Of a DNA stretch of 64,000 nt, positions 53,123 through 62,547 are shown piece by piece. Numbering within the stretch: the first letter of the stretch is position 1; the number at the start of each line of letters is the position of its first letter. A program made the position numbers and the translations under genes. This DNA is from Flavobacterium psychraerolatum (lineage in GTDB: Bacteria; Bacteroidota; Bacteroidia; Flavobacteriales; Flavobacteriaceae). Location of the stretch: positions 62,001 to 126,000 of the forward strand of contig NZ_JAOQMX010000001.1 in assembly GCF_025960985.1 (NCBI RefSeq), written 5' to 3'. The notes under the pieces were generated by a model. It did not search any database, had not been told where the DNA came from, and worked only from the letters and a program-made list of their open reading frames with translations.

Positions 53123-54361
53123 CTATTTTTTATTTTTTTCTTCAATCCATCTTGACATGTATTTTGTACTATTAAAACTATGATGTTGCAAAAGGTTACC
53201 GAAAAAATTAGTTTTCCGGTGTTGGAACAAATTGACTAATAAATTTGATATCTGTGTTTTGAATTGGGATTCAAAAAGACTTTTATCATAACATTGGGTA
53301 ATGATTTCAACTCCATACTGTTGTGATTGAAGCCAAAGTTTTTCATTATTGTACAATTCAACCATTTTCTGAGCAAAAAGGTCTACATCGTTTTCTACAA
53401 AACCATTCCAAGGCAAATCCTCGTGCATAGCTTCTGCACCAATGGCTGTCGTTACTGTTGGGGTTCCATATTGCATCGATTCGACCAGTTTTCCTTTTAA
53501 CCCTGCACCAAAACGCAAAGGGGCTACTAAAACCCTAGCTTCGGAAATAATTTTTTGAGCATCTACAGCACGTCCTTGAACATGAAATCTTTGTTTTGGG
53601 TTATGAAGTTGCAAGACTTTTTGTGATGGATAAGCACCATAAATATGTAGTTCAGCATCCGATTGTTGCTGTTTTATAAGCGGCCAAATCGTCTCTTTGA
53701 GATACTGAACTGCATTCCAATTGGGTTCATGCAAAAAATTACCGATAAATACATAATTCTTTCTTTGATCGAAAGGAACAAAATTCGAAATAGCATTAGT
53801 ATCTAATAAAAATGGGAGATAAAACAATAATTTCTCATCCACTTTGAAGACAGATTCTAAAACATACATTTCAAATTTGGAAATTATTAATGATAAATCA
53901 CATCTTAAAATACTAGCAATTTCACGTTTAGAAACTTCTTCTATTAATAAATCATCGATTTCAAAAACTCTCTTTTCTTTGAAAGCTTTTTGCCTGGCAA
54001 GACGCAAACAGTGTAAATCTTCGGTATCAAGCAATCGTAAAGCTTGTGGGCAATTTTCGGCTACGCGCCATCCAAATTGCTCTTCCATCATGAACCGATC
54101 AAAAAGAACGATTGTTGGATTTAATTCTTTTATGTATTCATCAAAAGAGGAACAATTGAGTTTGATGTTTTTTTTCTCGACTTTATAATCCTCAAGATTA
54201 ACCATGAAATCGCTATCCATGGCTGGACTCGAAAATATAACGTGATATCCTTCTTCCTGAAAACAAGTAATGAGTTGCAACATTCGGTATCCCGCAGCAG
54301 AGGAATTGGGTTCTGGCCAAACTGAACCTATAATTAAAACTGTATTGCTATCTTTTTCCAT
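53123..54361 (-). CDS. Glycosyltransferase of the GT-B type (family 4-like)
   Basis: 412 residues. An N-terminal Rossmann domain (VLIIGSVWPEPNSSAAGYRMLQLI) and a C-terminal nucleotide-sugar domain with NYVFIGNFLHEPNWNAVQYLK (about 208), AELHIYGAYP (about 240) and APLRFGAGLKGKLVESMQYGTPTVTT (about 285-310), the Glu-containing EX7E-like region of GT4. Substrate and acceptor unknown. The outer-membrane barrel gene follows on the same strand. Confidence 0.85.
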   Translation of the reverse strand: MEKDSNTVLIIGSVWPEPNSSAAGYRMLQLITCFQEEGYHVIFSSPAMDSDFMVNLEDYKVEKKNIKLNCSSFDEYIKELNPTIVLFDRFMMEEQFGWRVAENCPQALRLLDTEDLHCLRLARQKAFKEKRVFEIDDLLIEEVSKREIASILRCDLSLIISKFEMYVLESVFKVDEKLLFYLPFLLDTNAISNFVPFDQRKNYVFIGNFLHEPNWNAVQYLKETIWPLIKQQQSDAELHIYGAYPSQKVLQLHNPKQRFHVQGRAVDAQKIISEARVLVAPLRFGAGLKGKLVESMQYGTPTVTTAIGAEAMHEDLPWNGFVENDVDLFAQKMVELYNNEKLWLQSQQYGVEIITQCYDKSLFESQFKTQISNLLVNLFQHRKTNFFGNLLQHHSFNSTKYMSRWIEEKNKK

Positions 54362-54454
54362 TAGTGTGAAATAAGTGTATTTTGATGAAAAACCATTATT
54401 ATGAAATACGTTTAAACTTGATATTTCGAAATAACCTCTGGAATAGAAAAAGAT

Positions 54455-54573
54455 TTACCCTCGTGATTCTCGCGTGAGGGATTGAAGCGGTATCCTTTTT
54501 GGGCTGGCTTTTTGCCAGTGTAAAAAGATATAGCTGAAAGCCCGACCCGCTTTTTCTGCGGGTCACGCCCCAA
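54455..54573 (-). repeat. 3' hairpin element, copy D
   Basis: On the minus strand it starts GGGGCGTGACCCGC, has the stem CCCGC/GCGGG, then GGGCTTTCAGCTATATC and GGATACCGCTTCAATCCC, and ends in a CCCTC/GAGGG hairpin. It directly follows the pdxJ stop in the same orientation. Confidence 0.78.
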
Positions 54574-55287
54574 TTATTTTAATTTCTGCAAGTACATATT
54601 CACTACATTTTCGAGACCTAAATATAAGGACTCTGCAATTAATGCATGACCTATAGACACTTCTAATAATCCTGGAATATTTTGTTTAAAAAACTGAATA
54701 TTATCCAAACTCAAATCGTGTCCAGCATTGATCCCAAGATCCATTTCTATTGCCAGCTCAGCTGCTTTAACATAAGGATCAATCCCCTTTTTATTCCCCA
54801 AGCTGTATTGGTGTACAAAAGCTTCGGTGTACAATTCTATTCGGTCAGTTCCTGTCAATTTGGCTCCTTCTATCATATCGAGTTGTGGATCTACAAAAAT
54901 CGAAGTACGAATGTTGTTCCGCTGAAACTCCTGAATCATCTCGGTTAAATAGGCTTGGTGCTTTACTGTGTCCCAACCTGCAGACGAGGTAATGGCACCG
55001 ATAGCATCTGGAACTAAAGTCACTTGTTCGGGTTTACACTCTAAAACCAAATCGATAAAATTGTGTTGAGGATTTCCTTCTATATTAAATTCAGTATACA
55101 CGACCGTTTTCAGGTCACGTGCATCCTGATACCTAATGTGACGTTCATCTGGACGAGGATGAATAGTGATACCTTGGCCTCCAAATTTTTGAATATCTGT
55201 GGCTACTTTTAGCAAATCTGGCACATTACCACCACGAGCATTTCGTAAAGTTGCTATTTTATTAATATTTACACTTAACTTTGTCAT
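54574..55287 (-). CDS. pdxJ: Pyridoxine 5'-phosphate synthase
   Basis: 237 residues from the ATG at 55287 (MTKLSVNINKIATLRNARGG), the normal family length; 40 further in-frame residues upstream are not family-like and are rejected. Key segments are HPRPDERHIR, FNIEGNP, EQVTLVPDAIGAITSSAGWD and NAGHDLSLDN. It makes pyridoxine phosphate from 1-amino-acetone-3-phosphate and deoxyxylulose phosphate. Divergent from the CBS protein gene. A TATTTTTG box lies at 55337-55330. Confidence 0.95.
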   Translation of the reverse strand: MTKLSVNINKIATLRNARGGNVPDLLKVATDIQKFGGQGITIHPRPDERHIRYQDARDLKTVVYTEFNIEGNPQHNFIDLVLECKPEQVTLVPDAIGAITSSAGWDTVKHQAYLTEMIQEFQRNNIRTSIFVDPQLDMIEGAKLTGTDRIELYTEAFVHQYSLGNKKGIDPYVKAAELAIEMDLGINAGHDLSLDNIQFFKQNIPGLLEVSIGHALIAESLYLGLENVVNMYLQKLK

Positions 55288-55405
55288 TGGAATACTTTTT
55301 GTTTCATTATTATTAAACAATAATGAGTACAAAAATACAAAGTAAAAGGTAGGTGTTTTTGCCTTTTTTTGATTATTTTGCATAACATTAGAGGATTTAT
55401 TTACC

Positions 55406-56062
55406 ATGAATATTACAGACTACATAACAAACGACTACAAACCACTTGACTGTCAAGAGACTATTGACACCGTGAAGGATTTTTTTGCGGAATTGCATTT
55501 CTCACATTTTCCTATTGTGGAAGAAGGCGTATATATAGGAAGTATTGCTTCTGATGATCTTGAAACATTTGATAATGATAAAAAAGTAATTGATTATAAA
55601 TACACGCTAGAAACATTTTTTACTAGATCGACAGCGATTTGGTTGGAAGTACTAGAAGTATTTGCGAAGAATCATAGTAATTTAATTCCGGTGCTTGACG
55701 AGGAGAATCGCTATGTGGGTTATTATGAGATTGAAGAAATCATGACCTTTTTTCATCAGACTCCATTTTTAAAAGAACCTGGACGCATCATTAAGATAAA
55801 AAAAGGAATTTTGGATTATTCAATGAGTCAAATTACACAAATTGTAGAGAGTAATAATGGTAAATTATTAGGTCTTTTCATCTCTGAATCTGAAGTGGAT
55901 AGTGTAGAAATTACCCTGAAAATTAGTCTTGGAGCAATAAATGAAATCGTACAATCTTTTAGAAGATATAATTATGAAATTACCTCTGAACACATTGAAG
56001 ACAATTATATCAATAATCTAAAAGAACGTTCAGATTATTTAGACAAATATTTAAACATATAA
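55406..56062 (+). CDS. CBS-domain protein
   Basis: 218 residues. Paired CBS motifs fill the first half (PLDCQETIDTVKDFFAELHFSHFPIVEEGVYIGSI and NLIPVLDEENRYVGYYEI), with an ACT-like C-terminal region (GKLLGLFISESEVDSVEITLKI). CBS pairs bind adenosyl ligands and regulate enzymes or channels. The gene is the first of the plus-strand run that continues with nadK, 52 bases downstream; it may regulate NAD metabolism, but this is inference. Confidence 0.85.
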   Translation: MNITDYITNDYKPLDCQETIDTVKDFFAELHFSHFPIVEEGVYIGSIASDDLETFDNDKKVIDYKYTLETFFTRSTAIWLEVLEVFAKNHSNLIPVLDEENRYVGYYEIEEIMTFFHQTPFLKEPGRIIKIKKGILDYSMSQITQIVESNNGKLLGLFISESEVDSVEITLKISLGAINEIVQSFRRYNYEITSEHIEDNYINNLKERSDYLDKYLNI

Positions 56063-56114
56063 GTTTACAAAGTATCAAACTACTTTTAAAACACTTACAA
56101 TCGATTCAAAAGCA

Positions 56115-56999
56115 ATGAAAATAGCCATTTACGGTCAATATTATCAAGATAACACAGAGCCTATCATTTTGGAGATTTTGGAGTTTTTTACTAAAAACAA
56201 AGTCGAATTGGTAATGGAAGAGAAGTATCAAGAAATACTTCTAGAGCATAAAATTATCACTACTACATATCAAACTTTTGTTTCCCATGAGGATATAGAC
56301 CCTAGCTACTATATGCTTGTGAGCATTGGTGGTGATGGTACTATTTTGAGGGCTGCAACTTACGTTAGAGATTCTGGGGTTCCAATTTTAGGAATTAATG
56401 CTGGAAGGCTAGGTTTTTTGGCAACCGTACAAAAGGAAAATATCAGCGAATTTTTACAAGTGGTTATTGACAAAAACCATACATTATCAAAAAGAACACT
56501 ATTAAGTTTGACTTGCTTGCCCAAAAATGAAAGCTTGGAGGATATAAATTTTGCTATGAATGAAGTGTCGGTAAGCCGGAAAGATACAACATCGATGATA
56601 ACAATCGATACTTACCTCAACGGGGAATACCTTAACTCCTATTGGGCAGATGGATTAATCATCTCAACACCTACTGGATCTACGGGGTATTCATTGAGCT
56701 GTGGAGGTCCAATTCTGACTCCAGACACTACAAGCCTAGTAATCACACCTATATCCCCACATAATTTAAACGCAAGACCACTTGTAATTCCGGATAATAC
56801 TGAAATTCGTCTTAAAGTTTCTGGGAGAGAGGAAAACTATTTAGTATCATTAGATTCTAGAATTACCTCAGTTGGAAACGATTCAATTTTAAGTATCAAG
56901 AAAACACCTTTCCAAATCAACATGATTGAAATACCCGACGAGACGTTCCTAAAAACACTACGTTCTAAATTACTTTGGGGAGAAGACAAGCGCAACTAA
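56115..56999 (+). CDS. nadK: NAD kinase
   Basis: 294 residues. The family motif VSIGGDGTILRAATY (about 71-85) with catalytic GGDG, the substrate segment FAMNEVSVSRKDTTSM (about 150) and the STPTGSTGYSLSCGGPIL loop (about 190-207) are all present. It phosphorylates NAD to NADP in the cytoplasm. It stands between the CBS protein and a DUF6089 protein; the latter has its own promoter. Confidence 0.95.
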   Translation: MKIAIYGQYYQDNTEPIILEILEFFTKNKVELVMEEKYQEILLEHKIITTTYQTFVSHEDIDPSYYMLVSIGGDGTILRAATYVRDSGVPILGINAGRLGFLATVQKENISEFLQVVIDKNHTLSKRTLLSLTCLPKNESLEDINFAMNEVSVSRKDTTSMITIDTYLNGEYLNSYWADGLIISTPTGSTGYSLSCGGPILTPDTTSLVITPISPHNLNARPLVIPDNTEIRLKVSGREENYLVSLDSRITSVGNDSILSIKKTPFQINMIEIPDETFLKTLRSKLLWGEDKRN

Positions 57000-57128
57000 A
57001 GCAAATTTATTTTAAAATAATCTATACGAATATGTATTATTTTTCGTTTTAATTGCATTATATCAGGATAAAATATTAATTAAAACGCCTAATAATCAAA
57101 TACAAACATACATTTAACACAAACCATA

Positions 57129-57157
57129 TTGTTTGGTAGTGATAATTATTATATTTG
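57129..57157 (+). promoter_or_regulatory. Promoter of the DUF6089/uppS/bamA run
   Basis: TTG at 57129-57131, 18 bases, TATATTTG at 57150-57157. Transcription would start near 57164, just before the ATG at 57176. An in-frame TTG at 57155 is part of the -7 box and cannot be the start codon. Confidence 0.75.
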
Positions 57158-57175
57158 CAGGCTATTTCAAATAAA

Positions 57176-57862
57176 ATGACATATAAAATCAGCTTATTTA
57201 TTTGCTTATTACTGAGCACTTCATTGTATTCACAAATACATGAGGTAGGAGTTTTTTTGGGAGGAAGTAATTATATTGGAGATATCGGACCAACAACCTA
57301 TATCGCACCAAATGAACCTGCATTAGGGATTTTGTACAAATGGAACAAGAGCCCAAGACATGCATATCGTATATCGTACACACAATCAAAGCTAGCTTCA
57401 AACGACTTAAATTCGAAAGAAGGCAGTCGCAATGTGAGAGGTTACAATTTTGAAAATAATATAAAAGAACTATCTTTAGGCCTTGAATTCAATTTTTTTG
57501 ATTTCAATTTACATGAATTAGGCAATAAAACGACACCTTATGTTTATAGTGGTATAACCTATACGAGATATAGCAGTTTATATTTTAACACATCAGGTGA
57601 ACAAGTTGATGATTCACGAAAAGGAACATTAGGGATTCCTATTATATTAGGAATAAAAACAAGATTAGGTCATATGTTTGTATTAGGATTAGAGGCAGGA
57701 GCACGATATACATTTGCAGACGACATCGACGGTAGCAAACCAGCAAACGCAAATCTAAGCGCACCGAGTTTTGGAAATATTAATAACAATGATTGGTATG
57801 TTTTTTCGGGGGTTACATTAACTTACACCTTTGGAGAAAAACCATGCTATTGCGCACAATAA
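57176..57862 (+). CDS. DUF6089-family outer-membrane-associated protein
   Basis: 228 residues from the ATG at 57176. A signal peptide (MTYKISLFICLLLSTSLYSQ) and a beta-barrel-like body (EVGVFLGGSNYIGDIGPTTYI, NKSPRHAYRISYTQSKLA, LGLEAGARYTFADDIDG) with a C-terminal GVTLTYTFGEKPCYCAQ tail. The family is widespread in Flavobacteria immediately before uppS and bamA. Function unknown; its position suggests a role in outer-membrane biogenesis. Confidence 0.82.
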   Translation: MTYKISLFICLLLSTSLYSQIHEVGVFLGGSNYIGDIGPTTYIAPNEPALGILYKWNKSPRHAYRISYTQSKLASNDLNSKEGSRNVRGYNFENNIKELSLGLEFNFFDFNLHELGNKTTPYVYSGITYTRYSSLYFNTSGEQVDDSRKGTLGIPIILGIKTRLGHMFVLGLEAGARYTFADDIDGSKPANANLSAPSFGNINNNDWYVFSGVTLTYTFGEKPCYCAQ

Positions 57863-57866
57863 AAAA

Positions 57867-58607
57867 ATGAATCTACTAGAAAACATAGATAAAAACAGAC
57901 TTCCTAGCCATATCGCCATTATTATGGATGGAAATGGTCGATGGGCAAAAAAACAAGGTTTTTTTCGTGCATTTGGACATGAAAGAGGAAGTGAATCTGT
58001 AAAAGAAATTATTCAAACCTGTTTTGAATTGGGAATACAAAACCTTACTCTATATACTTTTTCATCTGAAAACTGGAATAGACCAAAGCTTGAAGTAGAT
58101 ACTTTGATGAAAATTTTAGTAAAATCGCTAACTAAAGAATTAGTGTTGCTTGAAGAGAAAAAAATAAGATTGACAACCATTGGGAATTTTGACAAATTGC
58201 CTGACAATGCAAAAAAAGTTATCAAAGGAGTAGTCGATAGAACTAAGGACCACACCAAGATGACCTTAACACTAGCATTAAGCTATGGATCTAGGGAAGA
58301 ACTAGTTGACGTAGTGAAAACCATAAGTGACAAAGTTAAAAATAATATAATTACAATTGACTCTATTGACGATTCAGTTATTAATGAGCATCTTTACACG
58401 CATGACTTACCAGATGTAGATTTATTAATTAGAACTAGCGGAGAACATCGCATCAGCAATTTTCTATTGTGGCAAATAGCCTATGCCGAATTATATTTTA
58501 CTGATATACTATGGCCTGATTTTAAAGAACATGATTTATATGAGGCTATTATTAGTTATCAAAAAAGAGAACGAAGATTTGGAAAAACAAGTGAACAAAT
58601 TAAATAA
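57867..58607 (+). CDS. uppS: Undecaprenyl diphosphate synthase
   Basis: 246 residues from the ATG at 57867, four bases after the preceding stop. The catalytic loop IIMDGNGRWAKKQGF (about 20-34), the FSSENWNRP substrate segment, and RTSGEHRISNFLLWQIAYAELYF near the C-terminus define cis-prenyl transferases. It makes the lipid carrier for peptidoglycan and surface glycan synthesis. The end overlaps the probable start of bamA by 17 bases. Confidence 0.96.
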   Translation: MNLLENIDKNRLPSHIAIIMDGNGRWAKKQGFFRAFGHERGSESVKEIIQTCFELGIQNLTLYTFSSENWNRPKLEVDTLMKILVKSLTKELVLLEEKKIRLTTIGNFDKLPDNAKKVIKGVVDRTKDHTKMTLTLALSYGSREELVDVVKTISDKVKNNIITIDSIDDSVINEHLYTHDLPDVDLLIRTSGEHRISNFLLWQIAYAELYFTDILWPDFKEHDLYEAIISYQKRERRFGKTSEQIK

Positions 58608-61284
58608 ATTTTTAGTGTTGAACAACAGTATAAAAGCAGTATTAACCTTTTTATTTTTGGCAAGTTTTTCGCAAGTCAAAGCACAAAAGAGAGTTGATTT
58701 TGATAAGGGTGAAAAATACATCATCGCAAAAGTAGCTCTAACAAACAAAATAAGTTTTAACGACCAAACTGTAGTTACTTTTTCTGGATTAGAAAAAGGA
58801 CAAACTATAACAGTACCCGGCGAAGAGATTAGTAGCGCCATCAAAAAGCTAGGTAAACTAGGCCTTTTTGATGAAATTTCGTTTTACATTAATAAAATTG
58901 AAGGCGACAGCATTTATTTAGACCTTGATATCAAAGAGCTACCTAAACTTAGTGAGGTAAAATTTGTAGGGGTAAAGAAAAATAAAGTTGATGCATTAAT
59001 AAAAGACAATAGCCTTACACAAGGTAAAGTAGTAAATGAAAATTTGATCACTACAACCAAAAACTATATTGAAAACAAATATAAAAAAGACGGATATTTC
59101 AACACCAAAGTCAATATTAAAACGATTACTGATACCACAACAGTAAACCAAGTCAAAATGCTTGTAAATATTGATAAAGGTGAAAAAATAAAAATAAATA
59201 AAATTGACTTTATTGGTAATGATAAAATCTCTGACAAGACATTGAGAAAAGCCATGAAGAATACCAAGCAAAAAAATATTTTTCGTATTTTAAAAGCTTC
59301 AAAATTCATTAAATCAAAATACAAAGAGGATCTAGAAAAAGTAATTGCTTCATATAAAGAAAAAGGATATCGGGATGCCAGAATTGTATCTGATTCAGTT
59401 ACCTATATCAAAGAGAAAAATGCTTTAGCGATTAAGATTAATATTGAGGAAGGAAACAAATATTACTTTGGAAATATTAAATTTCTTGGAAACACAGTCT
59501 ACCCTGACAATTTTTTAAGCAGAATTATTGGTGTTAAAAAAGGAGAGACTTATAACGGTGTACTCTTAGAAAAAAGGATTGCTGATAAAACAAAACCTGA
59601 TGGTGAAGATATTACTAATCTATACCAAAATAACGGGTATCTATTCTCTACTATCAATGCCGTAGAGGTAAAAACAGTTAATGATAGTATCGACTTTGAA
59701 ATTAGAGTTACAGAAGGACCATTAGCTTATTTCAATAAAATTACTGTTGTTGGTAATGATAAGACAAATGACCGTGTAATCTATAGAGAATTAAGAACCA
59801 AACCAGGAGAAAAATACAGTAAAGAATTATTAGTTAGAACAATTCGTGAGATTGGTCAATTAGGATTTTTTGACCCTGAAGCCATTGATCCAAAATTTAA
59901 GAATGTTGATGCTAGCGCAGGAACTGTAGATATTGAATATAATTTAGTCGAAAAAGGATCTAGTCAGATTGAGCTTCAAGGTGGTTATGGTGGTGGTGGT
60001 TTTATTGGTACTTTAGGACTCTCTTTTAACAACTTTTCGGCCAGAAACATTGGTAATAAAGACGCATACAAACCACTTCCAATGGGAGATGGACAGAAAG
60101 TCTCATTACGCTTGCAAGCGAGTACTTACTTTCAAACGTATAGCTTATCCTTTTCTGAACCATGGTTTGGACAGAAAAAGCCCGTTCAGTTTAGCTCATC
60201 CTTATCATACAGTAAACAATTTTTAACCAACTTCCAATCTGCATCTGGAGTTGATAAGAGTAAAAGTTTTAACATATTGACTTTGTCTGTAGGTTTAGCA
60301 AAAAGACTTACAGTGCCAGATGATTTCTTCGTACTTTCACAAAGTATAAGTTACCAACATTATGATTTAAACAACTATAACACTGGATTATTTACTTTTG
60401 GTAACGGACAATCACGAAATCTAGCCTATACTATTGGTTTAACAAGAAACAATAAAGGAGTCAACCCTATTTTTCCAACTTATGGTTCAGAAGTAAGTAT
60501 ATCGGCTAAATTTACATTCCCATACTCATTGATAAATGGAATTAATTATAGTGGTCTTGGTGACTTGGAGGCTTATAAACTTAAAACTACGGCAAATGCC
60601 TATGATGCAAGTGGGAATTTAACAACTCCTGCTGGTACTTATTTGAGTTCAAATGGAACTGCAGTTTCAACTTATCAAGAAGCAGGAGCTGATGCTGCAA
60701 AAGTCGATCAAGAAAGATATAAATGGTTAGAATATTATAAAGTTAAATTTAAAGCAGATTGGTATACTAAAATTTACGGAAAATTAGTTTTAAGAACTTT
60801 AACCGAATTTGGATTCTTGGGTGCCTACAATCAATCTAGAGGAGTAATTCCTTTTGAACGTTTCTATGTTGGTGGAGACGGAATGGCCAATTATTCTATG
60901 GACGGTAGGGAAACTATTCAATTAAGAGGATACACTAATAACTCATTGACACCTATCATTACTGACAAGACAAGTAGTCGATTTGGACAGCAAATTGGAG
61001 GTACAATTTATAATAAATTCTCTATGGAGATGAGGTATCCAATCACTTTAAAATCGTCTGCATCAATATATGCACTTGGCTTTTTGGAAGCGGGAAATGC
61101 ATTTGCTGATTTCAAAACCTATAATCCCTTTGATTTAAAAAGATCAGCTGGTATTGGATTACGTGTTTTCATGCCGGCATTTGGATTATTAGGGATTGAT
61201 TTTGGTCATGGTTTTGATAATTCAACAGGGCAAACTCAAATAAGTGGATGGCAAACTCACTTTATCATTGGGCAACAATTTTAA
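58591..61284 (+). CDS. bamA: Outer membrane protein assembly factor BamA
   Basis: 897 residues if the GTG at 58591 is the start; GTG at 58615 or TTG at 58618 are also possible, and no ATG begins at the signal peptide. The signal peptide is hydrophobic around LTFLFLASFSQVKAQ. POTRA domains follow (LVNIDKGEKIKINKIDFIGNDKIS, INIEEGNKYYFGNIKFLGN, RVTEGPLAYFNKITVVGND), then the Omp85 barrel with QLQGGYGGGGFIGTLGLSFNNFS-like opening strands and RGYTNNSLTP, ending WQTHFIIGQQF. BamA inserts beta-barrel proteins into the outer membrane. The OmpH chaperones follow. Confidence 0.94.
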   Translation: MNKLNKFLVLNNSIKAVLTFLFLASFSQVKAQKRVDFDKGEKYIIAKVALTNKISFNDQTVVTFSGLEKGQTITVPGEEISSAIKKLGKLGLFDEISFYINKIEGDSIYLDLDIKELPKLSEVKFVGVKKNKVDALIKDNSLTQGKVVNENLITTTKNYIENKYKKDGYFNTKVNIKTITDTTTVNQVKMLVNIDKGEKIKINKIDFIGNDKISDKTLRKAMKNTKQKNIFRILKASKFIKSKYKEDLEKVIASYKEKGYRDARIVSDSVTYIKEKNALAIKINIEEGNKYYFGNIKFLGNTVYPDNFLSRIIGVKKGETYNGVLLEKRIADKTKPDGEDITNLYQNNGYLFSTINAVEVKTVNDSIDFEIRVTEGPLAYFNKITVVGNDKTNDRVIYRELRTKPGEKYSKELLVRTIREIGQLGFFDPEAIDPKFKNVDASAGTVDIEYNLVEKGSSQIELQGGYGGGGFIGTLGLSFNNFSARNIGNKDAYKPLPMGDGQKVSLRLQASTYFQTYSLSFSEPWFGQKKPVQFSSSLSYSKQFLTNFQSASGVDKSKSFNILTLSVGLAKRLTVPDDFFVLSQSISYQHYDLNNYNTGLFTFGNGQSRNLAYTIGLTRNNKGVNPIFPTYGSEVSISAKFTFPYSLINGINYSGLGDLEAYKLKTTANAYDASGNLTTPAGTYLSSNGTAVSTYQEAGADAAKVDQERYKWLEYYKVKFKADWYTKIYGKLVLRTLTEFGFLGAYNQSRGVIPFERFYVGGDGMANYSMDGRETIQLRGYTNNSLTPIITDKTSSRFGQQIGGTIYNKFSMEMRYPITLKSSASIYALGFLEAGNAFADFKTYNPFDLKRSAGIGLRVFMPAFGLLGIDFGHGFDNSTGQTQISGWQTHFIIGQQF

Positions 61285-61316
61285 AAAAGAACTTAACATT
61301 TCTAATATTATAAGAT

Positions 61317-62522
61317 ATGAGAAAACATTATCTAGCTTTAGTTTTAGTTTTAGTTAATCTATATACGATAAACGCTCAAACAAGAGGAACGAAAATAGGC
61401 TATATTGACATGGAGTATATTTTACAAAACGTCCCCAACTATACCGAAGCCAATGCACAACTAGAAATTAAAGCGCAAAAATGGAAACAAGAAATTGAAA
61501 TCAAGAAAAATAACGTTAATAAAGCCAAGGAAGCATTAAATGCTGAAAAACCATTATTAACAAAAGGACTTATAGAAGAAAGAGAAACTGAAATAAAATT
61601 TCTTGAAAAAGAACTATTAGACCTACAACAGCTTCGTTTTGGACCAAACGGAAATTTAACGACACAAAAAACAGATTTAATAAAACCTATTCAAGATCAA
61701 GTTTTCACTGCCATACAAGATATAGCAGAACAACAGAAATACGATTTCATCTTTGACAAAACGTCTGACTTTACAATGATTTTTGCTGCTAAGCGATATG
61801 ACATTAGTGATTTGGTATTGCGCATACTAAACCGATCTGACAAAAGAGAAAAGTTGTCAAAAAAACAACTAGAAGCTGAATTGGAAAGAGAAAAAAAACA
61901 AGATGCAGTTGATGTCAATCCTAACTTGGTGGAGAGACAAAATGCTCTGGAGGCTAGAAAAGCAGAAAGAGATAAAATTATAGAAGACAGAAGATTGGCT
62001 GCTGAACAGAAGAAAAAAGAAGCTGAGGACAAAAGGGCTAAATTAATAGCAGATAGAGAAGCGAAGGCAAATGGCACTACTTCTTCTTCTACAGCTGAAT
62101 CTAATACTGAAAATGCAAAAGAAGATGCAAAAGCAAAAGCAGATGAAGCCCGTCAAAAGCAAATCGAAGCAAATGAAAAAGTATTAGCTGACAGAAAGAA
62201 ATTGGTTGAAGACCGAAAAAGAGAATTAGAAGCAAAAAGAGCAAAAGTACTTGCAGAAAGAGAAGCTAGAAAAAATGGCACGGTTTCTGCCTCTCCTAAA
62301 GCAGAGGAGGTAAAAACAGAAATTAGCAAAACGGTAACCACTACTACAAAAGCTGTTGAAGAAGTGGAGACTATTAGCCCCGAAGATGCACGTGCAAAAG
62401 CACTTGAAGCCCGGGCAAAAATAATTGAAGAACGTAAAAAAGAATTAGAAGCTAGAAGAGAAAAAGCACTTCAAGTGAGAGATTCAATTAAAAGCGCAAG
62501 AGAATTACAATTAAAACAATAA
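61317..62522 (+). CDS. OmpH/Skp-family periplasmic chaperone with a long charged C-terminal extension
   Basis: 401 residues, about twice the usual OmpH length. A signal peptide (MRKHYLALVLVLVNLYTINAQ) precedes an OmpH domain (KIGYIDMEYILQNVPNY ... QDIAEQQKYDFIFDKTSDFTMIFA, to about 165). Residues 175-401 are a Lys/Glu/Ala/Arg-rich helical extension with repeats such as KRAKLIADREAKANGT (about 239-254) and KRAKVLAEREARKNGT (about 306-321). The chaperone holds unfolded outer-membrane proteins for BamA; the role of the extension is unknown. A shorter paralogue follows 25 bases downstream. Confidence 0.88.
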   Translation: MRKHYLALVLVLVNLYTINAQTRGTKIGYIDMEYILQNVPNYTEANAQLEIKAQKWKQEIEIKKNNVNKAKEALNAEKPLLTKGLIEERETEIKFLEKELLDLQQLRFGPNGNLTTQKTDLIKPIQDQVFTAIQDIAEQQKYDFIFDKTSDFTMIFAAKRYDISDLVLRILNRSDKREKLSKKQLEAELEREKKQDAVDVNPNLVERQNALEARKAERDKIIEDRRLAAEQKKKEAEDKRAKLIADREAKANGTTSSSTAESNTENAKEDAKAKADEARQKQIEANEKVLADRKKLVEDRKRELEAKRAKVLAEREARKNGTVSASPKAEEVKTEISKTVTTTTKAVEEVETISPEDARAKALEARAKIIEERKKELEARREKALQVRDSIKSARELQLKQ

Positions 62523-62547
62523 ATAATTACTTAATATTTAAAAACCG

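Noticed and set aside
54574-55407. Longer pdxJ frame starting at 55407
   Set aside because: The extra 40 residues are not family-like, and the region holds the divergent promoters of pdxJ and the CBS gene.
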